This document shows positions 39,125-48,955 of a DNA stretch of 64,000 nucleotides, piece by piece (the first letter of the stretch is position 1; every line of letters begins with the position of its first letter). Location: NCBI RefSeq assembly GCF_003858455.1, contig NZ_RQZF01000002.1, positions 124,001 to 188,000 on the forward strand, written 5' to 3'. Both the position numbers and the translations under genes were made by a program. The DNA comes from Schaalia canis. Its GTDB lineage: Bacteria > Actinomycetota > Actinomycetes > Actinomycetales > Actinomycetaceae. The notes beneath the pieces were generated by a model. That model was not told where the DNA came from, did not search any database, and was given only the letters and a program-made list of their open reading frames with translations.

Positions 39125-41837
39125 GGTGGCCTCCGGGTTCGTCATATTTGGCGAGGTCGCCGCTGGGTTCGGTAGCGCGACCAGAAGAAGTCCTGCGGGA
39201 CGCTGGCGCGCCTTGAGCAGGTGAGAGCGCATGAGGGGCGGAGAATGTGCGGGCCAGCGGAGCGACATGTTGGAGCGCCGCATGCGTAGCCAGCCACACC
39301 GCGAGGATGACCGCTGCGGGAATCACGATAAAGCTCAGCCAGGGGTTGGGAAGTAGGTGGATGGAAGGAGCGCCGAGCATGCCAAAGGCCATGCCAATCA
39401 GCATCTCCCCCACGGTGAAGGTCAGGGCAAGCGCCCCCAGCGTGCCGCCACAAGCAATGACGATCATGCGAGCCAGGTAGGTGCGGCGCAGAGCCGCTGG
39501 GGAGGCCCCGATACGCAGCAAGACCTCTCGATCTCGCTTTTCGCGGGCACACACCAGTAGCGTAACCAAGTGGGTAATCAGCGCAATCACTCCCAGGGCG
39601 CTCAGCCCCGCAACCCAACTGACCACACGCAGTTGGGCGTGCACTGTTCCCATGGTTTGGGCAATGTATTCGCTAATGTCGGTGACTTTCGCGCCGGGGA
39701 TCTGCGTGGCGAGCTCGTCTGCGATGGCCTGAGTGTGTGCCGCGTTTCCGGGTTGCGTGAGGGTGGCGTAGGCGACCTGCCACAGTGGGGTGCTTGAAAG
39801 TGGTTCAGAGGTTTTTCCGCTGCGTCCACCATTGGTGAGGTCTTGGTAGATACCGCTCACGGTAAAGATGCGCGCCTCAGCTTCGCGGGTTTCATCGCTC
39901 TCCACCACTATCACGTCGCCGACAGTGACTTCAAGCTGCTGAGCGGCAGAGTAGGACAGGGCAATCTCTGCTGGGATGGTTTTCCTCGCTGCTCTTTCCT
40001 CCGCGGCTCCTTCAAGCGCCTTTCCTTGCCGCGTCCCGGCCTCATCTACGCTCGAATCTGCTGGCACCTCTTCAGGCAGAGCGGGAGCCTTTCCCTCAAT
40101 GTAGGACACCGGGAAGGCATGGTGGTCACCGACCTCAACAACGAGGCTTTCCGCGTCACGTCCTGGGGTCGACACTTCCACAGAGTAGGAGCGGTAGAGA
40201 GCGAAAGCCTCAATCTCCTCATGGGCGGCAAGCGCGCGCTGCATGAGGCCAACATCCGCCGCACCTGATGCTGCGTCATCCGCCTGCGGTGGAGCATCAC
40301 CGCCAGTTTCAGGTCGCAGGTCAATACGCAGGTCGGCTGCCCCGATACCCAGGTAGGTGGCAAAACGCGGATCACTCATGGTCTGGGTCAATGCTGCGGG
40401 CAGGAAAGCCGTCAGCGTTGCCCCCATGACGACGAGGGCGAGCATCACGCTGCTACCTTTTCTCACCGCACGGAGGGTCATCCAGGCAAGCGGAGACAGG
40501 GGCGAGGACAGTAGGCGCGACGCACGCAAATAGGACGCACGCACATGATCTATGGCGCTATCCTCACCTTTTTCCGTGGCACTCTTTTTCTCAGGCTTCT
40601 CCCCAGCCGCCGTCTGCTGACGAAAAATCCCAGCCAGCAGTCGGCGCCCTCGCCCTTTCTTGTGCGTACCACTCCGCCCTTGCGCCCCCATTCTCAGCAG
40701 CTCCGCACTGCTACAGCGGCGGAGACCTCGTAGAAGCTGCAGGCAAAACACGACCGTCAGCCCAACGACAATCGCTCCCACGATCAGGGGCGTCAGTAGG
40801 AGGCCCACATGATGGGGCGCGCGGCCAAAGTAGAGGGTGATGCCCTCGCCCAGCCACGCCGACAGCGGGTAGGCGCACGCAACCCCCACTGCAGCGCCCG
40901 CCCCCGCCATCACCACGTATTTGATGAGGAATATCCGACGGACCTGCACAAAAGGCGTACCGATAGCGCGCAGCACCGCCAGGGGAGCAATCTCGTTATC
41001 CAGGGCAGACAAGACTGCCAGGCGCAGTGCAATCATGGCAATCACCGTCAGCAGTGCCGCTGCAAGTAGGGCAATTGCCGCCATAGCGAAGGTGCTCATT
41101 CCATTCATAAGCCAAAAAATGCTGTCGGTGACGGCGATCCCCTTCGCGGGTAGTCCTGCAGCGACATACGCATCAATAAGATCAGTGCCCGACGCACCTT
41201 CCGCCAGGCGAAACTCAATGAGATATTCGGGCGCGTAGTGCGCGCTCAAGGCCGCATAGTCCTGCGGGTGGACGGCCATACGTTTGGAGGTCACCAGGGA
41301 GGGGTTCATCTGCGCATCACGTAAGAATCCACTAACGCGCAGATGCATCTGCGTTGCGCCGGTTTGGATGAGCACCTCGTCGCCCACTTCTGCCTGCCCG
41401 GCTGCCAGATAGTGCACGGGTAGCACGATCTCTCCTGGCGCAGGGGCAACAGGGCGCCCGTCCTCGTCAAGAAGGAAATCGAAGCGTTCCGGGGCGGTCA
41501 CGGCCGCCGGTTCAAGCACACTGTCACCCTGATGAACCCCGCCAATCCACAGGGAACGGCCGGGGATGGGGAGGGTGCGTTGAAGCTGATGGTCGACGAT
41601 GTCCGCACGCTGCGTGACCCATTGCGTGACGAGGCCAGCGTCGAGTTCCCCGGTGTGCATCTGGACGACGTTGGGCACTTGGCTGGCTGTGAAGAAGTGG
41701 TCGATCGTGTGGAGGGTTCGTGCGGTGATGAGGGTGGCGGAGGCCGCGAGGGTGGTGACCAGGGCGATAAGGGCGGTCAGTACCACGGCGACCAGGCGAT
41801 GCCTGGCGAGGTCAGCGCGCAGAATGCGGGTCAGCAT
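39117..41837 (-). CDS. FtsX-like ABC permease (large, two-module)
   Basis: 906 residues. Hydrophobic spans: one near the N-terminus (LVAVVLTALIALVTTLAASA), three around 250-360, one near 460 and three near 750-870. Large hydrophilic, probably extracytoplasmic domains lie between (about 45-240 and 490-730). This is the duplicated MacB/FtsX permease architecture. Its ATG has GGAGG upstream and overlaps the MFS gene by 7 bases. With its ATPase it probably exports a hydrophobic compound or peptide, or acts on the envelope by mechanotransmission; substrate unknown. Confidence 0.85.
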   Translation of the reverse strand: MLTRILRADLARHRLVAVVLTALIALVTTLAASATLITARTLHTIDHFFTASQVPNVVQMHTGELDAGLVTQWVTQRADIVDHQLQRTLPIPGRSLWIGGVHQGDSVLEPAAVTAPERFDFLLDEDGRPVAPAPGEIVLPVHYLAAGQAEVGDEVLIQTGATQMHLRVSGFLRDAQMNPSLVTSKRMAVHPQDYAALSAHYAPEYLIEFRLAEGASGTDLIDAYVAAGLPAKGIAVTDSIFWLMNGMSTFAMAAIALLAAALLTVIAMIALRLAVLSALDNEIAPLAVLRAIGTPFVQVRRIFLIKYVVMAGAGAAVGVACAYPLSAWLGEGITLYFGRAPHHVGLLLTPLIVGAIVVGLTVVFCLQLLRGLRRCSSAELLRMGAQGRSGTHKKGRGRRLLAGIFRQQTAAGEKPEKKSATEKGEDSAIDHVRASYLRASRLLSSPLSPLAWMTLRAVRKGSSVMLALVVMGATLTAFLPAALTQTMSDPRFATYLGIGAADLRIDLRPETGGDAPPQADDAASGAADVGLMQRALAAHEEIEAFALYRSYSVEVSTPGRDAESLVVEVGDHHAFPVSYIEGKAPALPEEVPADSSVDEAGTRQGKALEGAAEERAARKTIPAEIALSYSAAQQLEVTVGDVIVVESDETREAEARIFTVSGIYQDLTNGGRSGKTSEPLSSTPLWQVAYATLTQPGNAAHTQAIADELATQIPGAKVTDISEYIAQTMGTVHAQLRVVSWVAGLSALGVIALITHLVTLLVCAREKRDREVLLRIGASPAALRRTYLARMIVIACGGTLGALALTFTVGEMLIGMAFGMLGAPSIHLLPNPWLSFIVIPAAVILAVWLATHAALQHVAPLARTFSAPHALSPAQGAPASRRTSSGRATEPSGDLAKYDEPGGHHD

Positions 41838-43411
41838 GGGGCTTCCTCCTGCACCACGAGGTTATCCTCACCACCTGCAGCATCGATGCGTGGCACCACG
41901 CACGCCAAGAATGCCACGAGCAGGCCGACGCAACTGATGAGCAGGCCGATGCCTCGGCCAGGCCCCAGGCCAAAGATCAGGCCAAGCGTTGGTGCTAAGG
42001 CGCCGCCCTCCATCAGTGCCGGAGTGAACATCGAGTCAGCCAGAGGGCCAGCGACGGCGTAGGCGATGAGGAATCCCATTTGCGTAATGAGGCCAATGCT
42101 CCCCCACGCCCGGCCCTGTTGATCGTTGGGGATAAGGCCTCGCACGCCGGCCTCGGCCCCCGCATTACAGGCGGCGAGGGCAGCAAAGACAAGCGCGCAG
42201 CTTGCTGCCACCCACCACATGCTGGGCCGCAGGCCCATGAGTAGCGCGCCGAGGCTGACGGCGGCGATGCCTGCGCGCACAAGCCGGTCTGGGCGGGGGT
42301 TGCGCAGCATGGCAACGAGGGCACCACCGGCGATCATGCCGCATGCTGCCAGGCTTTCAACGAGGCCGACCTCGCTGGGCGAGTAATGCGGGAGCAGCAA
42401 GGGCTTAAGCAGGGTCTGAATAACTCCCAGCGCGAGGGTCAGCATAGCCATAATGACCACTACCGTTCTGACCTGCGGGGAGGCGGCGATACTTCGCCAT
42501 GAGCTGAGGAGATCCCGGAGAAAGGAATTCGGCCTCTCTTGCCCTCCTGTGGGGCTTGAGGCTAAGTGCTGGCCTGTTCCTGTGGTCGTGCTGGCATTCA
42601 GATGCTGGGCTGCCTGACTGGGGGTGCTCTGCGCCGACATGGGCGCACCGGAGACGCCAGGGCCAGCGTTTGGTGTGCTCGCGCCGCTGGGGTCATTCCC
42701 CGCTGTGTTTCCTCCGGCGCTTCCTCCGGCCTTACCCTCGAACGCCGTCGCCTTCGCTAGTCGGCTGCGAACATACAGGGTGCAGGCGACGGTGACAAGG
42801 GCTGTCGCAGCGTCAATCATCAGCACGGTGGAGACCGAGGATACGGTCATAATGAGGGCCGCTAGGATAGGCGAGATGAGGAATTTGGACGAGGCAGCCA
42901 GTTGAAGCATGCCAGAAGCCCGCACGTATTCTTCGGGAGTAAGCAGATCAGAAACTGTTGCTCGCAAGGCGGGCTCGGTGAAGGCAGCCAGGCTGGAGGC
43001 AAGGGTGATGCCGATGAGGACAAGCGGAACGGTCAGCCCTGACATTCCAGATTGGTCGGCTGGCGTCCCCACCGTAGCGTTGACCCCCGCGCCTGCTGCA
43101 CTGTTCAGGATCCCCGTGAGTGTCTCGCCCGCGTTTCCACCGAGCGCCCACAGCACCAGCAGTAAGCCGATCATTGATCCCCCGTCGCCCAGTATCATGA
43201 GTGAGCGCCGGTCGTAGCGATCCGCGCAGGTGCCCGCGATTGGCGCCAAAAGTACCATGGGAGCAAACGCGCACATTTGCAGCAGCCCAACGCTTGCAGC
43301 GCTGCCCTGCTGGGCGAAGATCCAGGCCGCGAGCGCAAAAGCGCTCATCCCTGATCCAATCGAGGTAATGAGAGCACCAGCAAAAAGGACGGAGAAATAC
43401 CTCATGGTCAC
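41831..43411 (-). CDS. MFS efflux transporter
   Basis: 526 residues from GTG 43411 (overlapping the tetR stop as GTGA; an ATG follows at 43405). The N-terminal half holds motif A as GTCADRYDRRSLM. A long low-complexity Ser/Gly/Thr/Gln insert (about 227-300) splits the halves in the central loop, and another short Gly/Asn insert lies in an early outer loop (about 90-120). It resembles the MFS_3 (enterobactin/macrolide exporter) type. Co-regulated with a TetR repressor, so drug or metabolite efflux is likely. Confidence 0.85.
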   Translation of the reverse strand: MTMRYFSVLFAGALITSIGSGMSAFALAAWIFAQQGSAASVGLLQMCAFAPMVLLAPIAGTCADRYDRRSLMILGDGGSMIGLLLVLWALGGNAGETLTGILNSAAGAGVNATVGTPADQSGMSGLTVPLVLIGITLASSLAAFTEPALRATVSDLLTPEEYVRASGMLQLAASSKFLISPILAALIMTVSSVSTVLMIDAATALVTVACTLYVRSRLAKATAFEGKAGGSAGGNTAGNDPSGASTPNAGPGVSGAPMSAQSTPSQAAQHLNASTTTGTGQHLASSPTGGQERPNSFLRDLLSSWRSIAASPQVRTVVVIMAMLTLALGVIQTLLKPLLLPHYSPSEVGLVESLAACGMIAGGALVAMLRNPRPDRLVRAGIAAVSLGALLMGLRPSMWWVAASCALVFAALAACNAGAEAGVRGLIPNDQQGRAWGSIGLITQMGFLIAYAVAGPLADSMFTPALMEGGALAPTLGLIFGLGPGRGIGLLISCVGLLVAFLACVVPRIDAAGGEDNLVVQEEAPC

Positions 43412-44208
43412 TGCCCGCCTATTGTTGCGCCCATTGCGTCTGCGAGGGCCTGCGGCTCGCAGCCGAGGATTCGCCCGGCAGAGACGATGAGTGCCTGCGT
43501 GCGACGGGCGAGGGTGGCCTCGTCGGCTGGAAATATGCCCTGGTCAAGCAACATTCCAGCCCCTAGCAAAATGAGTTCAACGCTTTCTGTTGGGTGGGGC
43601 GTGGTGAACTCGCCTGTGTTCACGCCTTCCTCCACGACGTCAACGAGGATCGGGGTGATGCGCGCAATGGTTTCGGTAATGGACAGCAAGTGATAGTCGG
43701 CGTTTCCTGGGGCATGTAGCGTGTTGACGAGGCGCTCGCCCTCTTCGTCGCCGGTGATGCGCAGTGCGCCAATGATGCGGACGAAACGCTCAATGGCACT
43801 ACCTGGCGTGTGGGCGGCTGCTTCTGCGCGGGCGGCGAGGTCATCGCAGGTGCGGAGAACCAGGGCGCGCAGGATTTCTTCTTTGCTGGCGAAATGGTGG
43901 TAGAGGGTGCCCTTGGCGATGCCTGCTCGGGCGAGGATGTCGTCGGTGCTGGTGTGGTGGTATCCGCGGGTGACGAAGAGTTCGCGGGCAATGTCGAGGA
44001 TCTGGGTGCGTCGAGCTTCAGCGCTCAGGCGTATGCGAGTGGGGGCGGAGGTAGGGACGGGAACGGCGGCAGCGGGACCGCCGGGGCCCTTCCCTGCCTT
44101 CACGGCTTTTCCTGAGCGCTCTCGCTCCCTAAGGTCTGCATCTTTCCTGGGATTTGCGCCTTTCCTGACACCAGTTGCATGCATGTCCGCCGGTACTGTC
44201 TGGCTCAT
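43408..44208 (-). CDS. TetR-family repressor of the efflux operon
   Basis: 266 residues from ATG 44208 (AAGGGG 8 bases upstream; GTG 44217 is an alternative). The first 60 residues are basic, Pro/Ala-rich and probably disordered. The helix-turn-helix follows: RRTQILDIARELFVTRGYHH, STDDILARAGIAKGTLYHHF and SKEEILRALV, a textbook TetR_N pattern. The C-terminal half is the ligand-binding domain. The 17-bp palindrome at 44242 upstream is the expected autoregulatory operator. First of four overlapping genes, so it controls its own operon. Confidence 0.93.
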   Translation of the reverse strand: MSQTVPADMHATGVRKGANPRKDADLRERERSGKAVKAGKGPGGPAAAVPVPTSAPTRIRLSAEARRTQILDIARELFVTRGYHHTSTDDILARAGIAKGTLYHHFASKEEILRALVLRTCDDLAARAEAAAHTPGSAIERFVRIIGALRITGDEEGERLVNTLHAPGNADYHLLSITETIARITPILVDVVEEGVNTGEFTTPHPTESVELILLGAGMLLDQGIFPADEATLARRTQALIVSAGRILGCEPQALADAMGATIGGQ

Positions 44209-44241
44209 CCTTCTCACCCCTTATTACCACCTCATAGCGTA

Positions 44242-44258
44242 ACCGACCGCTAGTCGGT
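44242..44258. promoter_or_regulatory. TetR-type operator
   Basis: ACCGAC-CGCTA-GTCGGT, inverted 6-bp arms around a 5-bp centre, 33 bases upstream of the tetR start. It is of the ACCGAC..GTCGGT kind common for TetR proteins. Confidence 0.75.
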
Positions 44259-44639
44259 AGCCTATCAGGATGGCCGCGACCTCGCCCACCCTGATTCGCC
44301 CCTGATCTGCACACCCACACTCGCCCTCACCAATTACGTGACAGTTGTTGCAGAGCGCGCCCCTTGTGACCCGGTGGAGCAGTTGCGACCTTTAGTGACA
44401 GCCCCACCTGTCACCTCATGCAACAACTGTCACGCAGATAGGTGTGGCCCCTCATCAATTCTGAATAGCCGCGCCTCTCTGCAGTCCCAACCCACCTCCT
44501 GTCATTCTTCCCCCTTCACACCACACTCCCCCCGTCTCCATCCCGAACAGAATCTCAGCCGACCCCCGAAGCAACGGTCTAATCTTGCATACAGAACAGA
44601 GGTCGACGGGAGGCCTCGTCCCAGCAGAAGGACGCAACC
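44259..44639. other. Non-coding region between the tetR operator and the restriction module
   Basis: It contains the repeat element at 44337-44434. The rest (44435-44627) is C- and A-rich with no gene seen; the restriction module promoter should be here but I find no clear boxes. Confidence 0.5.
44337..44434 (+). repeat. Extragenic repeat element, copy 1
   Basis: 98 bp bounded by a perfect 16-bp inverted repeat, CGTGACAGTTGTTGCA (44337-44352) and its complement (44419-44434). An inner stem GTGACAG / CTGTCAC lies at 44395-44401 and 44408-44414. Copies 2 and 3 at 53278 and 54514 share the 16-bp head and the inner stem. Confidence 0.85.
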
Positions 44640-45653
44640 TTGAGGATTCACTATTTTCAGCGCTACCACCAGAAAGAAAACGTGGCGACAGCAAACACAA
44701 TGCTGTTACTTAGCCGCTTGTACGCGCACTCACCCGATAAGTTCTTTCTTTTCCTTTCGACCGCGTACTTTGGGGAGACGTTCAACTTGGAACCGGCGTT
44801 TGCCCTTCAAGAGAGAGGGGACGAGAGTATTCCAGATGCGACGATCACCCAAGAGGGTTTCAAGATTGTTGTCGAAACAAAAACCTCCGACTGGTTCTAT
44901 CCAGAACAGCTCGAAGCGCACCTCAAGTCCTTCGGCGACCAAAAGAACAAGATCCTGCTGACTCTGGCACCCGAAGAGATGGACCAGGGTAAATGCCTGG
45001 AATTCCAAACGTTCCTGGACGAACACAATCAGAACCAGCAGCAACCCATCCGCCACATCAACACCACTTTTGAACAGCTCGCTCAAGGCATCGAAAACAT
45101 CTTGGACGAACGCGATGAGGACATACACGACATCCTGGCTGACTATCGCGACTATTGTCTGCACGACGGGCTGATCTCCGTCAACGACAGTTGGAAATGG
45201 ATGGTCGCCCGACTGGCCGGCAAAACCTTTGACTTCAACCTCACCCACCGCGTGTACTATAACCTGGCCAGCCGCGGCTTCCGCCCCCACGACTACCTAG
45301 GCCTCTACCGGAACAAGAGCGTGCGGGCCATTGGAAAAATCAGCGCCCGGATTGTGGCCGTCAGGGGCACCAATGGCATGGAGTACACCGTCGAGCACGG
45401 TGAGCTCACCGACGACCATAAGCAGTGCATCGACGCGGCCATGGTCGATGCCCGCCAGCACGGTTGGGATCTGGGACAAGTCGAACATCGCTACTTCTTT
45501 GTCGACGATTTCCATCCCACCGACTTCAACAAAATCACCCCTTACGCGCCCCGCAGCCACCGCACCTTCGACCTGACTGAGATCCTGGGCACCGACACCC
45601 TGCCTAACGAGGTCGCCTTGGCTAAGTCACTCACAGAGCTGACCTGGGAGTAG
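44640..45653 (+). CDS. Putative PD-(D/E)XK nuclease-like protein of a McrBC-type module
   Basis: 337 residues from TTG 44640, with AAGGA at 44628-44632 (7-base spacing). Residues 60-82 carry P65-D66 followed by E79-T-K81 on a hydrophobic strand (FKIVVETK), the PD-(D/E)XK pattern. After it comes an acidic helical middle (about 105-170, with DERDEDIHDILADY) and a C-terminal half I cannot assign. It is 88 bases before the McrB gene on the same strand. I infer a nuclease or accessory subunit of the restriction system; it is not McrA or a methyltransferase. The family is not recognised by name. Confidence 0.6.
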   Translation: MRIHYFQRYHQKENVATANTMLLLSRLYAHSPDKFFLFLSTAYFGETFNLEPAFALQERGDESIPDATITQEGFKIVVETKTSDWFYPEQLEAHLKSFGDQKNKILLTLAPEEMDQGKCLEFQTFLDEHNQNQQQPIRHINTTFEQLAQGIENILDERDEDIHDILADYRDYCLHDGLISVNDSWKWMVARLAGKTFDFNLTHRVYYNLASRGFRPHDYLGLYRNKSVRAIGKISARIVAVRGTNGMEYTVEHGELTDDHKQCIDAAMVDARQHGWDLGQVEHRYFFVDDFHPTDFNKITPYAPRSHRTFDLTEILGTDTLPNEVALAKSLTELTWE

Positions 45654-45664
45654 GAAGGCGGATA

Positions 45665-45693
45665 TTGCCCTACCGTTGCTCGCGACACATAAA
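45665..45693 (+). promoter_or_regulatory. Possible promoter of mcrB
   Basis: TTGCCC (45665-45670) and CATAAA (45688-45693) with a 17-base spacer, 48 bases before the ATG. A weak match, offered because the gap between the two genes is long enough for a separate promoter. Confidence 0.3.
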
Positions 45694-45741
45694 ATGGCAT
45701 CAGAGGCAACAGTCCCCAGACTGTGGTGAGGACGCAAAGAC

Positions 45742-47880
45742 ATGCTTGATGAAGCCAAACTTCAAGAACTCCTAGACCAGTACGCTGTTGACTTTAATGA
45801 AAGGCGCTGGAGTGAGCAGGAGTATAAATGGAAGGATGTAGTCCGGTTCCAGCGTGAATGGGATATTGAAGCCTCTAACATCACGGGAATGCTCGCCTCT
45901 GCTATGAACAAGAAGAGTGGCCTGCTTGGTGGTGGCGGTTTCCTAGGACGGGCGGCCTTAATCGACCTTGCCCGTCTAGAGCCAGAACCTGTGCGCCAAA
46001 TGTTCTTGATACTGTTTGATGAAAGTGAAGATTTCTTTGTGCGCGTTGAGGGATTCAAGCAGTCAGCCAATCGCCTATTGAACGAGAACTCGTCACGTAA
46101 ACTCAATAGCCATCAAGATGAGCGCGCGATCACGGCATACCTGGCTCTTCGTTATCCAGACCGCTACGGCTATTATAAGTTTGAGGAATTTGAGTATCTA
46201 TCAGAACTTTTTGACACTACTCCGCGTGTGGTTTCAGGGGCTTACAGAAACAACCTTGTTGTCTACAGGGAGGCGTATGCAGAGATCTCATCGGCGATGC
46301 GTGAGCACCCTGTGCTCTCACAACTTGTCGAGCAATATCGCACAGAGGATCATTATGCCGACTCCAAGTGCATGATTCTTGCACAGGACTTCCTCTCCCA
46401 CCTCTACGCTCCTATAAAAAGGGCGCGCGCCGCCGAACGACGAAATAAGAGAGTCTCTGAAGAAGAATCCAAGCATACCCGCCAGAGAAGCGGGATACTC
46501 GAATTAGCAAGTCAGGACCTAGAACTGGTCCACAGCGATAAGAACCCGGCTCATCCAGCATCGTCCCCATCCTTGCCGCAGCCCGTGAACTACTTGTGGA
46601 TGAACTGCAACCCCAAGATCTGGAGCCTACAGTCCATGGCGTTGGGAGCACAGCAAAGCTACACGTTGTATAACGACAACGGCAATAGGCGGCAGATCTT
46701 TGCGAACTTTGAGAAGGTACAACCTGGCGATGTGGTCATTGGGTATGAGTCGACTCCCGTAAAGAAGATCGTCGCCCTGCTGCGCATCAGCAAAGCTTCA
46801 GACGGACAACGTATTGTCTTCGAGAAGGTCGAAGGCCTGACTACCCCCATTCCGCTGGCTGATGTCAAAGATTATATGGTTGCTCACCAGGTTGAAGGCG
46901 CACCGAACATGCAAGGAAGCCTCTTCAACCTGGGTAAGGATCACTACGACTACCTTCTGGACATGATCCGCAAACTCAACCCCGCACCAGCCTCGTCTGA
47001 GACTCTGCCTACTTACACGCGCGCGGACTTCCTGGCAGAGGTCTTCATGGCGGAAAGAGACTATGATCGTCTGGCACGTCGGCTCAAACAGCAAAAAAAC
47101 CTGATTTTGCAAGGCTCGCCCGGTGTGGGTAAGACCTTCGCTGCCAGGAGGTTGGCGTTTTCCCTGATGGGCGTTAAGGACGAGGATCGCGTCCAGTTCG
47201 TCCAATTCCACCAGAGCTACTCGTATGAAGACTTTGTCATGGGCTATAAACCCACCGCTGATGGCGGCTTTGAACTTAAGGAAGGTATCTTCTATCGTTT
47301 CTGTCGCAGCGCCGCCAACCAGCCTGACTTGGACTTCTACTTCATCATTGACGAAATCAACCGTGCTCCCCTATCAAAGGTTTTCGGTGAGCTGTTGTCC
47401 GCCATTGAAGCCGACTACCGTGGTATCCCGGTGACCTTGCAATACAATGGTTTGCCTTTCGATGTCCCCGAAAACCTGCACATTATTGGCATGATGAACA
47501 CAGCGGACCGCTCGCTGGCAATCATTGACTATGCGCTGCGCCGCCGCTTTGGTTTCCATGCCATGCACCCGGGTTTTGACAACGCTCAATTCCAGGCACA
47601 CATCCGGACCCTCAACCCCGTACCTGCCGTCCATCAGGTGATCAGCCAGGTGCGCGCCTTAAACAGCGTGATCAGCCAAGATGCTACCTTGGGGCCAGGA
47701 TTCCAGATTGGTCATTCCTACTTCTGTTCGGGACGCACCGTCACAACACTCGACCAAGACACAGTGTCTGACATCGTCGAATGTGATCTAATCCCGCTGC
47801 TGGAAGAATACTGGTTTGACGAGCCTGACTCGGTCAAGACCTGGGCCCAGCGCCTGCGTGATGCCGCCGCCGTCAAGTAA
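45742..47880 (+). CDS. mcrB: McrB-type GTPase with an EVE domain
   Basis: 712 residues. N-terminal 270 residues: alpha-helical, unassigned, ending in a charged linker. An EVE domain at about 284-400 (NYLWMNCNPKIWSL, VQPGDVVIGYES, ALLRISK), a fold that reads modified bases. The AAA+ motor at about 450-700 has Walker A GSPGVGKT (458-465), Walker B DEIN (537-540) and the McrB-specific MNTADRS (585-591) with RRRFGF as arginine finger. Uses GTP to drive translocation with McrC. The usual McrB DUF3578 reader is replaced by EVE plus the unknown N-terminus, so the recognised base may differ from 5-methylcytosine. McrC follows after 14 bases. Confidence 0.88.
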   Translation: MLDEAKLQELLDQYAVDFNERRWSEQEYKWKDVVRFQREWDIEASNITGMLASAMNKKSGLLGGGGFLGRAALIDLARLEPEPVRQMFLILFDESEDFFVRVEGFKQSANRLLNENSSRKLNSHQDERAITAYLALRYPDRYGYYKFEEFEYLSELFDTTPRVVSGAYRNNLVVYREAYAEISSAMREHPVLSQLVEQYRTEDHYADSKCMILAQDFLSHLYAPIKRARAAERRNKRVSEEESKHTRQRSGILELASQDLELVHSDKNPAHPASSPSLPQPVNYLWMNCNPKIWSLQSMALGAQQSYTLYNDNGNRRQIFANFEKVQPGDVVIGYESTPVKKIVALLRISKASDGQRIVFEKVEGLTTPIPLADVKDYMVAHQVEGAPNMQGSLFNLGKDHYDYLLDMIRKLNPAPASSETLPTYTRADFLAEVFMAERDYDRLARRLKQQKNLILQGSPGVGKTFAARRLAFSLMGVKDEDRVQFVQFHQSYSYEDFVMGYKPTADGGFELKEGIFYRFCRSAANQPDLDFYFIIDEINRAPLSKVFGELLSAIEADYRGIPVTLQYNGLPFDVPENLHIIGMMNTADRSLAIIDYALRRRFGFHAMHPGFDNAQFQAHIRTLNPVPAVHQVISQVRALNSVISQDATLGPGFQIGHSYFCSGRTVTTLDQDTVSDIVECDLIPLLEEYWFDEPDSVKTWAQRLRDAAAVK

Positions 47881-47894
47881 AGGCAGGCCAGAAA

Positions 47895-48950
47895 GTGACG
47901 CAATACAACAAGGTGTTCGTCAAGAACATCTACTACATGCTGGCCTACAGCTTCAAAGCCCTCACTATCCACGAAATTGCTTCACTGTCGACCGAAGAGT
48001 TCGACAATCCGCATAACCTGTTCGCTGCGATCCTCAATAAAGGGTTGGGCCGCCAAGTCAAGCAAGGACTGCACAGGGACTACATGACCCGCAGCGACAA
48101 CCTGACGACCTTGCGTGGCAAGATCGTCATGCCCACCTCCATCCGCAACGCCGTCGCACACCGCCCCCACGTCGGTTGTGAGTTCGATGAGCTCTCCGAG
48201 AATATCCTGCTCAACCAGGTGCTTAAGACTGCTGCCACGCTCCTGCTTCGCCATGGTTCCATTGACGAGGCCTACCGCCAGGGGTTGTGTAAAAAACTGC
48301 TCTTCCTCGATGGAATCGATCTGGTAAATCCGGCGCAGGTCCCGTGGGCGGCGATCCGCCTCACGCCAGCGACACGCAGCTACCGCGTTCTGCTGGGGCT
48401 CAGCCGCCTTATCCTCGAAGGACTGCTGGCTTCGGAGGAGGACGGTGACTACGCCCTGTATCGTTTCGACCCCACCAGGCACGAATTCGCTGCCCTTTAC
48501 GAGTCCTTCTTGGCCGCGTTCTTCACCCAAGAATGCCCCAACCTGCGCGTGCACGCCCCGCATATCCCATGGGCGCTCGATGATGGGTATCGGCACTTAC
48601 TGCCCACAATGAAGTCCGACATCGTTCTAGAAAAAGACGGACGAACGATGATCATCGACGCGAAGTTTTACGGTGATGGCGCATTGGATTCACCCCATCA
48701 TGGCACACTGAAGTCCCGATCTGCGCACCTGTACCAGATCTTTGCCTATGTGAAAAATGCCGAAAAGACAATGACACACGGCAGCGAGGCGATACGAGGC
48801 ATGCTGCTGTACGCAGCAACCGAAGCAGGCAGCCAGCCGAACGTCACCTACCAGATGAGTGGAAACCCGATCACGGTGACAACACTCAACCTCAACCAGG
48901 AATTCGCCCTCATCAGAAAGCAGCTCTTACAAATTGCAGCAGAGCTCTAG
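47895..48950 (+). CDS. mcrC: McrC-type nuclease subunit
   Basis: 351 residues from GTG 47895. The McrBC N-terminal region is NIYYMLAYSFKAL, typical of the family. The C-terminal PD-(D/E)XK nuclease has D242 (MKSDIVLE) and D255-A-K257 (MIIDAKFYG). It supplies the cutting activity of a type IV, modification-dependent restriction enzyme with the upstream McrB. Length matches E. coli McrC (348). No methyltransferase or specificity subunit is nearby, consistent with type IV. Confidence 0.88.
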   Translation: MTQYNKVFVKNIYYMLAYSFKALTIHEIASLSTEEFDNPHNLFAAILNKGLGRQVKQGLHRDYMTRSDNLTTLRGKIVMPTSIRNAVAHRPHVGCEFDELSENILLNQVLKTAATLLLRHGSIDEAYRQGLCKKLLFLDGIDLVNPAQVPWAAIRLTPATRSYRVLLGLSRLILEGLLASEEDGDYALYRFDPTRHEFAALYESFLAAFFTQECPNLRVHAPHIPWALDDGYRHLLPTMKSDIVLEKDGRTMIIDAKFYGDGALDSPHHGTLKSRSAHLYQIFAYVKNAEKTMTHGSEAIRGMLLYAATEAGSQPNVTYQMSGNPITVTTLNLNQEFALIRKQLLQIAAEL

Positions 48951-48955
48951 ACCAG

